A DNA stretch of 62,022 bases from Streptomyces reniochalinae (GTDB taxonomy: Bacteria; Actinomycetota; Actinomycetes; Streptomycetales; Streptomycetaceae), in the NCBI RefSeq assembly GCF_003323735.1, contig NZ_QOIM01000054.1, positions 1 through 62,022 on the forward strand, in the 5' to 3' direction. Below, piece after piece: positions 25,374 to 32,977 of this stretch. Under the pieces are notes generated by a model. That model searched no databases. It was not told the origin of the DNA and was given only the letters and a program-made list of their open reading frames with translations. Within the stretch, counting starts at the first letter, position 1; each line of letters opens with the position of its first letter. The translations under genes were made by a program, and so were the position numbers.

Positions 25374-26105
25374 TCAACCGGCGGATCCCAGGGGCACGTG
25401 GCCGGTGCCCGCACCGTCCGCCTGCTCGGGTCCCGTTCCCAGCGCGTCCAGCACGGCCGTCGTGGCCAGCCGGTGCCAGCGGTGGACGTCACGCAGCATG
25501 GTGTGCCCGCCGCGCGGCATGGGAACGGCCGCTGTGCGGGCGCCGGCCTCCCGTGCCCGGTGGACGAGGTCCCAGGAGCCGGTGGCGCGGGTGACACGGT
25601 CGCTCTCGTCGTGCAGGACGGTGACGCGCCGGCCCTGGAGATGGGCGACGGGTTCGCCCTCGGGGCACCACGGCGCGAGGGCCACCACAGCGCGCACCTC
25701 GGGAAGGCCGCCGAGGCGCAGGGCGGCGCGTCCGCCCATGGAGTGGCCCACCAGCACGACGGGTACGGGCCCTGCCGTCCGGCGCAGCTCCGCGAGGGCG
25801 CGCCGGGCGTCGAGGACGGCGTCCTCGCGCTCGCCGTTCCAGCCGCGCCGCTGGTAGCGCACCTTGCCCACCAGCACGGGGCGGCCTCGCGTGGCGCGGA
25901 GCAGCGCGGTGGCGAAGGGGCGCATCCGCAGGGCGGGCAGGTTGAGAGCGGGAGGCGCCTCGAGGCCGTCGGCGCGGCCCCCGTGCAGCAGCAGGACGGC
26001 GGCTTGCGGCCGTGCGGGGGAGCGGCGCAGCACGAGCGCGTCCCGGTCCGGTCCGGACACCGGTGCACGGGTGGCTCCTGAGGGCTGGGGAGGACGGCCC
26101 TTCAT
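25374..26105 (-). CDS. Alpha/beta hydrolase (dienelactone-hydrolase-like)
   Basis: A 243-aa alpha/beta hydrolase with a short cap. The strand-oxyanion segment AAVLLLHGGRADG, the nucleophile elbow VLVGHSMGGRAALRLG (Ser in G-H-S-M-G), the acidic strand VTVLHDESDRVT and the His in PRGGHTMLRDVHRW complete a Ser-Asp-His triad. The length and the DSDRV element resemble dienelactone-hydrolase-like and acyl-hydrolase proteins of unknown substrate. The start ATG overlaps the stop of the DUF1295 gene by 4 bp (ATGA), so the two are translationally coupled. Confidence 0.8.
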   Translation of the reverse strand: MKGRPPQPSGATRAPVSGPDRDALVLRRSPARPQAAVLLLHGGRADGLEAPPALNLPALRMRPFATALLRATRGRPVLVGKVRYQRRGWNGEREDAVLDARRALAELRRTAGPVPVVLVGHSMGGRAALRLGGLPEVRAVVALAPWCPEGEPVAHLQGRRVTVLHDESDRVTRATGSWDLVHRAREAGARTAAVPMPRGGHTMLRDVHRWHRLATTAVLDALGTGPEQADGAGTGHVPLGSAG

Positions 26106-26950
26106 GTGTCCCTCTTCTTCTCGGATGTCGTCTCGGGCGTCCCGGTGCGGGGCCGGCGGGGTGGCAGCGGCAGGAAACCGCTGGTGCGGGCCTGGTACTC
26201 GCGGTAGCCGGGGCGCTCGGCCATGTGTGCTTCCAGGAGCCGCTTTCCGCTGCCCTTGGTCAGCAACAGGGTCATCACCACCGGCGAGACGAGGCACAGG
26301 GCCGCGGTCTGCCATGTGCCGCAGGCCATCAGGTACAGGCCCCACCACACGAGGCAGTCCCCGAAATAGTTGGGGTGACGGGTCCAGGACCACAACCCCC
26401 TGTCCATGACGCGACCACGGTTGGCCGGGTCCGGCTTGAACCGGGCGAGCTGGTGGTCGCCGATCGCCTCGCACGCCAGCCCCGCGGCCCATACGACGGC
26501 GCCGAGCACGGTGAGGGCGTCGGGCGCAGCCGCCACGTACTGGCCCGCCTGCACCGGCAGCGAGATCAGCCACGCCAGCGCCGCTTGCAGGAGGTAGACC
26601 ATGCGCAGCGCGTACAGCTCGCGGTTGCCGGGCGCCTTGGCCAGCATCCTCTCGTAGCGGGGGTCCTCGCCCTTGCCCCGGCCGCGGCGGGCGATGTGGG
26701 TGGCGAGCCGCAGCCCCCACGCGGCCGTCGCGGCCGTGAGCAGCAGGCGACGCGTCCCGTCGCCCGTTCTGGCGGACAGTACGCAGCTGACGACGGCCAC
26801 GGCGGTGAAGGCGAGGCCCCAGGCGACGTCCACGACGCGGTGCCGCCCTGTACGGAGTGCGACCGCGAAGGTGAGCAGCAAGACAGCGAGGGAGGCGGCC
26901 GCCGCGGCCGGCAGGTTGACCAGCAGCGCCGGCCAGTCGGGGGCGCTCAC
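26102..26950 (-). CDS. DUF1295 membrane protein (steroid-5-alpha-reductase/ICMT-like)
   Basis: A 282-aa integral membrane protein with about seven hydrophobic segments. The C-terminal half carries the family signature MDRGLWSWTRHPNYFGDCLVWWGLYL, where R-H-P-N-Y is the nucleotide/SAM-binding element shared with isoprenylcysteine methyltransferases and 5-alpha-reductases. LEAHMAERPGYREYQARTSGFLPLPP is the typical DUF1295 end. A lipid or polyketide modification role is guessed from the superfamily. It is the first gene of a two-gene unit with the alpha/beta hydrolase (4-bp overlap). The substrate is not known. Confidence 0.85.
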   Translation of the reverse strand: MSAPDWPALLVNLPAAAAASLAVLLLTFAVALRTGRHRVVDVAWGLAFTAVAVVSCVLSARTGDGTRRLLLTAATAAWGLRLATHIARRGRGKGEDPRYERMLAKAPGNRELYALRMVYLLQAALAWLISLPVQAGQYVAAAPDALTVLGAVVWAAGLACEAIGDHQLARFKPDPANRGRVMDRGLWSWTRHPNYFGDCLVWWGLYLMACGTWQTAALCLVSPVVMTLLLTKGSGKRLLEAHMAERPGYREYQARTSGFLPLPPRRPRTGTPETTSEKKRDT

Positions 26951-27423
26951 CGCTGCCCGCCTCCGGAGCGGCCCGCCGGTGCCCGCCCCGCGGGGCCGGC
27001 CGTTCCCTCCGCGGTCAGGGTAGTGCCCTCGCTCAGTCGCACTGTTCCTCGCTCGTTCGTCGGCGGCCCGGTATCCGGGGCGGCGCGTCGGTCTCCTGTC
27101 GTCCCACCGTCCCTCTCTTGGTCTTCGGAGCCGGCGGTGGGCGCGGATTGGTGAGGGCGCGGAGGGGTGAGAGGGCGGCCGTGTGGCGAGCGATCGGGCG
27201 TGCGGGCAGCGGCTGTCGCGGGGGAGTGGTGGGAGAGCGCCACACGCGCACGTACTGGCGAAAAATGAGCGCGACCGCCTCGCGCGCCCTGGTTGGCTGT
27301 AGGTGCCATCTTGTAGCGTCCGCGAAGCGCCGTGCGCCTGGTCGCAGTTGCGCTCCCAGCGCGCTGCCGTGCGTCTCGCGCGGCCGGCGTGTGGTCTGCC
27401 CCTGTACCGATGGAGGAACCTTC
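26951..27423. promoter_or_regulatory. 473-bp divergent intergenic region, no gene
   Basis: I see no supportable coding sequence. Frames here are Arg/Pro/Gly low-complexity without ribosome-binding sites. The right end must hold the promoter of the methyltransferase gene. TTGGCT (27293) and TAGCGT (27314), 15 bp apart, are a possible -35/-10 pair, followed by GATGGAGGAACC just before the GTG at 27424. Confidence 0.35.
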
Positions 27424-28302
27424 GTGAGCTCGGATCAGCAGTGGGACATCGTCTCGGGAGTCGGCGTGACGGCCCTCGCAGTCGCCGCCGGCAGAGCGAC
27501 CGAGTCGACCCGCCCCGACGCGCTGATCACCGATCCCTACGCGCCCGCCTTCCTCGCGGCGGCTTCGTCCACCGCCCCGTTCCCCACCACCTTGGACGAG
27601 CTGGAGGAGCGGGCCGGAGCGTCCGGGCTGTGGCCGCTGATGACGGCATACCTGGGCGTACGGTCGCGGGTCTTCGACGACTTCCTCACCGGCGCCGCCC
27701 GTGAGGGCGCACGCCAGGTCGTCATCCTCGCCTCCGGCCTCGACACCCGGCCCTTCAGGCTGGAGTGGCCGGCCGGTGTCCGCTGTTTCGAGTTGGACCA
27801 GCCGCTCGTGCTCGACTTCAAGCTGGCCGTCCTGACGGAGCAGGGGGCCGCTGCCTCCTGCGCGCACACCCCCGTACGCGCCGACCTGCGTGAGGACTGG
27901 GCCTCCGCGCTCGATGAGGCGGGCTTCGACGCCGCGCTCCCCACGGCCTGGCTGGCGGAGGGCCTGCTGCCGTATCTGCCGCCGGAGGCGGAGGAACGGC
28001 TGTTCAAGGAGATCGACCGGCTCTCCGCTTCCGGCAGCAGCCTCGCCGTCGAGGACGTCTCGGCCGTCGACGAGCTGGCCGGTGACGCGCTGGTGCGGGA
28101 CGGCGGCACGGCTCTCGGCATCGACCTGCCCTCGCTGCTGCCGGACGGCACCAAGCGCGGCCCGCGCGACCAACTGGACTCCCTCGGCTGGCGGTACGAC
28201 GAGCGCCCCGTCCTGGAGTCGGCGCGCCGTCTGGGCCGGCCGATGGAGTCAGCCTCCAGGCTCATGGAACACATGTTCCACGCCTTCGCGCGGCGCCCGT
28301 GA
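27424..28302 (+). CDS. SAM-dependent methyltransferase, TIGR00027/leucine carboxyl methyltransferase-like
   Basis: A 292-aa class I methyltransferase of the group abundant in mycobacteria and streptomycetes (TIGR00027). The N-terminal element GVGVTALAVAAGRATESTRPDALITDPYA is diagnostic. The SAM loop is VVILASGLDTRPFRLEWP, with an acidic residue after strand 2 (CFELDQPLVLDFK). The motif TAWLAEGLLPYLPPEAEERLF follows. The length is standard. The GTG at 27424 is set by GGAGG. The substrate is unknown in the family. It is monocistronic by appearance. Confidence 0.88.
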   Translation: MSSDQQWDIVSGVGVTALAVAAGRATESTRPDALITDPYAPAFLAAASSTAPFPTTLDELEERAGASGLWPLMTAYLGVRSRVFDDFLTGAAREGARQVVILASGLDTRPFRLEWPAGVRCFELDQPLVLDFKLAVLTEQGAAASCAHTPVRADLREDWASALDEAGFDAALPTAWLAEGLLPYLPPEAEERLFKEIDRLSASGSSLAVEDVSAVDELAGDALVRDGGTALGIDLPSLLPDGTKRGPRDQLDSLGWRYDERPVLESARRLGRPMESASRLMEHMFHAFARRP

Positions 28303-28316
28303 GGCCGCGCAGGCGT

Positions 28317-28431
28317 GTGGGGCCGCGCGTGCCGGTGGGACCGCGCGAGCCGGCGAGACCGCACGGTCCTGTGGGCCGCGCGTGCCGGTGAGACGGCATG
28401 CCCCGATGGGGCCGCGCGTGCGGGAGGGGCC
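28317..28431. repeat. Three degenerate GC-rich direct repeats
   Basis: The motif GTGGGGCCGCGCGTGCCGGT at 28317 recurs as GTGGGCCGCGCGTGCCGGT at 28371 and TGGGGCCGCGCGTGCGGGA at 28407. Copies 1 and 2 also share the following GAGAC/GGGAC. They fill the gap after the methyltransferase gene. No protein or known element explains them. Confidence 0.5.
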
Positions 28432-28502
28432 GTGCGTACCCGTGAGCTCCGGCGGCGGAAAAGGCCCTGTCCGGTGATCCGTTCATGTGATCGACTGAGT
28501 GC

Positions 28503-28970
28503 GTGGAAGCTCTCTGGGTGAGTGTCATCGCAGTGGCGGGTACGCTGCTCGGTTCCGTGATCACCCACGTCTTCCAGCGCCTCGCGTCCCAGCGCGGCGA
28601 GGACTTCGCGCGGGCGGAGGCGCTCCGGCAGGAACGGGTCGCCGTCTACAGCGCGTTCGCCGCCGCGGTGGAGGACTACCGGCGTGGTCAGGCCGACCGC
28701 TGGTACCGCGGGAAGGAGGACCCCGACGGGCCGGCGTACGTCACCGCGCGCGACGAGGCGCACCGGCTGCGGACCGTGGCCAGGCAGGAGCTGTACCGGG
28801 TCAAGCTGGTCACCGACCAGCGGGACGTGCGGCTGGCCGCGGAAAAGGCCTACGACCGCACCCGGGACGTCTCCAAAGCCACCGACCAGGCGGGCCACGA
28901 CACCAGGGACGCCGCGTCGAAGAACGGCATCGACTCCTTCGTCACCGACGCCGCGCCCCTGGTGCGGTGA
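28503..28970 (+). CDS. Small membrane-anchored protein of unknown function (KilB-like)
   Basis: A 155-aa protein with one N-terminal hydrophobic helix (LWVSVIAVAGTLLGSVITHVF) and an otherwise charged, mostly helical cytoplasmic body rich in Arg, Glu and Asp (QRLASQRGEDFARAEALRQERVAVYSAFA). This layout recalls small Streptomyces proteins annotated as KilB-like after a plasmid spread protein, but I am not certain of the relationship. The GTG at 28503 lacks a strong ribosome-binding site; the frame and the TM helix support it as a real gene. It lies 8 bp from the end of a convergent MFS gene. Function unknown. Confidence 0.6.
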   Translation: MEALWVSVIAVAGTLLGSVITHVFQRLASQRGEDFARAEALRQERVAVYSAFAAAVEDYRRGQADRWYRGKEDPDGPAYVTARDEAHRLRTVARQELYRVKLVTDQRDVRLAAEKAYDRTRDVSKATDQAGHDTRDAASKNGIDSFVTDAAPLVR

Positions 28971-28977
28971 GGCGGGC

Positions 28978-30474
28978 TCACCGTCCGTTCGGCTGCTCGG
29001 CCTGCCGCTGGGTGAGCGGCGCCGCGATGTCCTCGAGGCCGCGGCGCTCCGCCGGCACGGCGAGGGCGGCGGCGACGAGCCCGGCCGCCGTCATCAGGCC
29101 CGCTCCGATCTGGAAGGCGAGAGCGGTGTCCCCCACGACACCGCTCTCGGTGAGCTTGGCGAAGATCATGGGGCCGCTGATGCCGCCCGCCGCGGTGCCG
29201 ACGGCGTAGAAGAAGGCGATGGCCAGGGCGCGGGTCTCCATCGGAAAGACCTCACTGACCGTCAGGTACGCCGAGCTCGCACCGGCGGAGGCGAAGAAGA
29301 GGACGGCGCACCAGCACGCGGTGAGGGTGGCGGCGCTGAGCCGGCCGGAGTCGAACAGCCATGCGGTGCCGAACAGCAGGACGCCCGAGAGCAGGTACGT
29401 GCCCGAGATCATCAGCCGCCGGCCCAGGGTGTCGAAGAGCCGGCCCAGCAGCAGGGGTCCGCAGAAGTTGCTCGCGGCGATGACGGCGTAGAAGTACCCG
29501 GTCAGTCCCGAGGAGATGTCGAAGAAGGTGATGAGGATGGTGCCGAAGCCGAAGGTGATGGCGTTGTAGAGGAACGCCTGTCCGAGGAAGAGGGCCAGGC
29601 CGAGCACGGCGCGCTTGGGGTAGCGGGTGAAGATGGCGTGGGCGATCAGGCCGAATCCCACCGCCTTGCGCTGGTGGATCGTGATCTGTCCGGCGGGGGG
29701 CGGCAGCTCCTCGCCGCGGTGCGCGACGGTCTCCCGTTCCGCCCGGCTCACCAGTTCCTCGGCGGCCTTGCCGTGGCCGTGGATGAACAGCCACCGCGGG
29801 CTCTCGGGCACGTGGCGCCGCACCAGCAGGATCACAAGGCCGAGGACGACGCCCAGCGCGAAGGTGAGCCGCCAGCCGATGTTCGCGGGGAAGATGTTCT
29901 CGTCCAGCATCACGATCGACAGCAGCGCGCCGCCGGCCGCGCCGAGCCAGAAGCTGCCGTTGATGATGACGTCGACCTGGCCGCGGTACTTGGACGGGAT
30001 CAGCTCGTCGATGGCGGAGTTGATGGCGGCGTACTCGCCGCCGATGCCGAATCCGGTGAGGAAGCGGAAGAGGAAGAACCACCAGCTCTCGAACGAGAGT
30101 GCGGTCATGGCGGTGGCCGCCAGATAGACCGCCAACGTGATCATGAAGAGCTTCTTGCGCCCGAGCCGGTCGGTCAGCCAGCCGAAGAACAGCGCGCCGG
30201 AACAGGCACCGGCCACGTACAACGCCGCGGCCATACCGGTCACCTGACCGGCGGTGATGTCCAGGCCGCTGTCCGACTCGGCGAGCCTGCCGGCGACGTT
30301 GCCGACGACCGTCACCTCGAGGCCGTCCAGGATCCAGACGGTCCCGAGGCCGATGACGATCATCCAGTGCCAGCGCGACCAGGGAAGACGGTCGAGCCGT
30401 GCGGGCACGTCCGTGGTGACCGTGCCCTCTTCGACTCCTTCACCCATGTCGCCTGGCGGCTTGTTGTCGGCCAT
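28978..30474 (-). CDS. MFS transporter of the sugar/aromatic-acid porter type
   Basis: A 498-aa transporter with 12 predicted TM segments and a long central loop. TM1 contains WILDGLEVTVVGNVAGRL, the D-G-x-E pattern of aromatic-acid:H+ symporters. Motif A is GWLTDRLGRKKLFM and the second copy is GRLFDTLGRRLMI. GFGIGGEYAAINSAIDELIPSKYRGQVDVIINGSFWLG is the typical TM4-5 region, and VPESPRWLFIHG closes TM6. It is divergent from the frameshifted LysR gene (285-bp gap), which may once have controlled it. Together with the aromatic-catabolism remnants nearby, uptake of an aromatic acid is a reasonable inference. Confidence 0.85.
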   Translation of the reverse strand: MADNKPPGDMGEGVEEGTVTTDVPARLDRLPWSRWHWMIVIGLGTVWILDGLEVTVVGNVAGRLAESDSGLDITAGQVTGMAAALYVAGACSGALFFGWLTDRLGRKKLFMITLAVYLAATAMTALSFESWWFFLFRFLTGFGIGGEYAAINSAIDELIPSKYRGQVDVIINGSFWLGAAGGALLSIVMLDENIFPANIGWRLTFALGVVLGLVILLVRRHVPESPRWLFIHGHGKAAEELVSRAERETVAHRGEELPPPAGQITIHQRKAVGFGLIAHAIFTRYPKRAVLGLALFLGQAFLYNAITFGFGTILITFFDISSGLTGYFYAVIAASNFCGPLLLGRLFDTLGRRLMISGTYLLSGVLLFGTAWLFDSGRLSAATLTACWCAVLFFASAGASSAYLTVSEVFPMETRALAIAFFYAVGTAAGGISGPMIFAKLTESGVVGDTALAFQIGAGLMTAAGLVAAALAVPAERRGLEDIAAPLTQRQAEQPNGR

Positions 30475-30759
30475 GCACCTACCCTCCGTTCCGACACGTG
30501 CTCACAGCTGCGTTGCAGGTCCCCTCGAAGGGCGGCTTCACGCGTCCCGCCGGTGTCCGATGCGGCCGGCGGCACCTCTCACCGGTACCCGCAGCCGGCC
30601 GCGGTGTCCCGGACCCCGGGGCCGTTCGGGTCGTCGCCGGCTGGGCCACACCGCTGCCGCCCGGTGCCCGTACGGAGCCCGCCGGGGCCGCAGGCGGCCT
30701 GGGTCCCGGGGCCGCAGGCGGCCGGAAGGGCGGAATCGGGCCTCGGTCAGTGCCGGCGT

Positions 30760-31747
30760 GTGGACATCCCCCGCCTGCTCGACGGCCGGCTGAAGTTCCG
30801 GTACATGCTGCTCGTGGACGCCCTCGTGCGGCAGGGCACGGTCGTCGGTGCCGCCGCCGAGCTGCACGTGACACAGCCCGCCGCGACCCGGAGCCTCCAC
30901 GAGCTGGAGGACATCCTGGGCGTGTCGCTGTTCGAGCGCGGGCCGCGGCGTCACGACGACCGTGTTCGGTCAGGCGTTCACCCAGCATGCGCGTGCCGTG
31001 CTGGCACAGCTCAACCAGGCGGGCCGGCACGTGGTGGAGCTGGCGGAGGCGGACCGCGGGACGGCGGTCGTCGGCACGCACCTGGCCGGGTCGAACGTCC
31101 TGCTGCCCCGAGCCATCGCGGCGCTGAAGCGGGAGCATCCCCGCCTGACCGTCGTCGTGCGGGAGGCGACGCCCGAAGCGCTGCTGTCGGACCTGGAGCC
31201 CGGGCGCGTCGACATGATCGTCGGTCGGCTGACCGCGCCCTCCGGCGAGGGCATGCTGCGCCGCACGCTGTACGACGAGTTCGTGGAACTCGTCGTCGGC
31301 GCCTCCCACGCGCTCGCCACCCGGTCCGAGGTCACGCTGACCGAGCTGCTGGACCACCCGTGGATCCTGCCGGGGCCGCAGACCGTGCTGCGCCGGGAGG
31401 TGGAGGAGCTCTTCGCCCGCAGCGGCCTGGGGCTGCCGCACAACCGGGTGGAGACCACGTCCTTCCTCACGGTCCGCCAGCTGCTGCTGGAGACCGACGT
31501 GGTGGCCGTGCTCCCCGGCCTGATCGTCCGGGACGACACCCGGCTCGCCCGGCTGCCGGTCCGTCTGGAGCAGGTCGGGCACAGCGTCGGGCTGACCATC
31601 TCGGCAACCCGCACGCTGAGCCCGTCCGCGCGGGCGCTGATCCGCAGCCTGGAGGAGACGGCCGCACACATGAGGCCCCCGCACGAGGCGGGGGCGGACG
31701 CCGGGGGTTCAGCGGAGGCCGGGGGTTCAGGGGCGCCCCGCCCCTGA
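30760..31747 (+). pseudogene. LysR-family regulator interrupted by a frameshift
   Basis: The GTG at 30760 opens a LysR winged-helix: LKFRYMLLVDALVRQGTVVGAAAELHVTQPAATRSLHELEDILGVSLFERGP. Just after this, near 30945, the frame changes. The effector domain continues in another frame from VFGQAFTQHARAVLAQLN through GRVDMIVGRLTAP to DVVAVLPGLIVRDD. LysR proteins normally read LFERGPRGVTxT here, so the sequence fits loss of two bases (one CG of a CGCGCG run) or one extra base. Restored, it would be about 330 aa. The C-terminal codons run into a long hairpin. It is divergent from the MFS gene and opposed to the catabolic genes. Natural mutation or sequence error cannot be told apart here. Confidence 0.8.
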
Positions 31748-31756
31748 ACCCCCGGC
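31718..31756. terminator. 18-bp perfect hairpin between LysR and ACMSD-like genes
   Basis: GCCGGGGGTTCAGGGGCG, a CCC loop, then the exact complement. It lies across the 3' ends of two convergent genes and should stop transcription from both sides. A further direct copy of its left arm start (GCCGGGGGTTCAG) occurs at 31700-31712. No T-tract follows, as is usual in Streptomyces. Confidence 0.8.
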
Positions 31757-32125
31757 GCCTGAGCGCCGTCCCAGGTAGTGCTCGGCGTTGCCCCGCATGA
31801 CGCGGTGCCGTACGTCCTCGTCCAGGTGCGGGCTCTCGCGCACGACCTGGCCGGCCGGGCGCTCGCCCAGCGGGTAGGGGTAGTCGCTGCCCACCATGAC
31901 CCGGTCGGCGCCCACCGTCTCGACCAGCAGCCGCAGAGCGCGGTCGTCGAAGACGACCGAGTCCACGTAGAAGCGGCCCAGGTAGTGCGAGGGCGGGTGC
32001 TCGGACGTGCCGATGACGTCGTTGCGCCCGTGCCAGGCGTTCTCCACCCGGCCCAGCCAGAAGGCGAACGACCCGCCGCCGTGCGCGAAGCAGACCTTCA
32101 GCCGCTCGTCGGTCGTGGTGCTCAT
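31727..32125 (-). pseudogene. ACMSD-type amidohydrolase, internally deleted (C-terminal third retained)
   Basis: The frame starts MSTTTDER and passes straight into LKVCFAHGGGSFAFWLGRVENAW, the C-terminal third of aminocarboxymuconate-semialdehyde decarboxylase and relatives (full length about 330-350 aa). Conserved pieces are CFAHGGG (metal-site His), VFDDRALRLLVETVGADRVMVGSDYPYPLG (catalytic Asp strand) and RGNAEHYLG. About 200 residues, including the HxH metal motif, are missing, yet the frame is kept and the start overlaps the upstream gene's stop (ATGA). This looks like an in-frame internal deletion joined at ER/LKV. The product cannot be an active decarboxylase. In an intact pathway it would convert ACMS to aminomuconate semialdehyde. 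Confidence 0.72.
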
Positions 32126-32977
32126 GCCTTCCCCTCCCGGGTGTCCTCGATGACGGCCTCGACCTCGCCCACGCCGTCCAGTTCCAGCCGGTACCGGCAC
32201 GGCCTCGTGTGACGGGCACCATCGGCCCGAGTGCGCCGGACATCACCACGTCGCCGGCCCGCAGTGGCAGGCCGCGCCGCGCCATCTCGCGGGCCAGCCA
32301 GGCGACGGCCACCACGGGGGAGCCCAGGCAGGCGTGCCCCGCGAAGGAGACGGGCTCGCCGTCGCGGGACAGGCACATCCCGGTGCGGGCGAGGTCGCGC
32401 CCGGCCAACTCGTACGGTGTGGTACCCAGGACCACCGCACCGCTGGAGGCGTTGTCCGCGACGGTGTCGGTCAGGGCCAAGTCCCAGCCGGCGATGCGCG
32501 AGTCGACGATCTCGACGGCGGGCAGCACGAACTCGGTGGCGCGCAGCACGTCGGCCACGCTCGCGCCGGGCAGATCGAGGTCGCGCCCGAGCACGAAGGC
32601 GATCTCCCCCTCGGCGCGCGGCTGGAGGAACCGGTCGAGGGGCAGCGGCTCGGTGTGCGCGTACAGCATGTCGTCGAAGAGCAGGCCGAAGTCGGGCTGG
32701 AAGACGCCGAACTGTCGCTGTACGGTGCGCGCGGTCAGCCCGATCTTGGCGCCCGCGCGGCGCGCGCCCGCCCGGACGCGGGCGTCGGTGAGGCGGCGCT
32801 GCACGGCGTAGGCCGCGTCCACGTCGGTGGCGCCCAGGTACGTGCGTACGGGCGGGCACGGGGTGCGCTCCTCCGCGGCGGTGGCCAGGGCCGCCGTGGC
32901 GGCGTCGAGGTGTGCCGCCGTGCCGGAGGGGGGTGGGACGGCGGGGGTGGGACGGCGGGGGTGGGGGATTCACTCAC
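32122..32977 (-). pseudogene. 2-keto-4-pentenoate hydratase/4-oxalocrotonate decarboxylase family gene with two small frameshifts
   Basis: The central frame encodes DVDAAYAVQRRLTDARVRAGARRAGAKIGLTARTVQRQFGVFQPDFG, then RAEGEIAFVLGRDLDLPG and LPAVEIVDSRIAGWDLALTDTVADNASSGAVVLG, a clear hydratase/decarboxylase of the meta-cleavage pathway (metal ligands E in GEIAF, plus VEIVDSR). It has no usable start in frame. A 14-bp tandem duplication (32934-32961) displaces a GTG at 32977 that overlaps the dehydrogenase stop (GTGA). Near 32207-32210 a GTGT doublet shifts the frame before YRLELDGVGEVEAVIEDTREGKA. Removing one 14-bp copy and one GT gives an uninterrupted 279-aa protein of normal size. Confidence 0.82.
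32934..32961. repeat. 14-bp tandem duplication disrupting the hydratase 5' end
   Basis: TGGGACGGCGGGGG occurs twice in direct succession (32934-32947 and 32948-32961). Deleting one copy joins the GTG at 32977 to the hydratase frame as VSESPTPAVPPPSGTAAHLD. This explains the broken N-terminus by a single replication-slippage event. Confidence 0.85.

Noticed and set aside
28684..31800. Very long plus-strand open frame of over 1000 codons
   Set aside because: It is mostly antisense to the MFS gene, with high-GC frame bias; only its last part encodes the LysR N-terminus.
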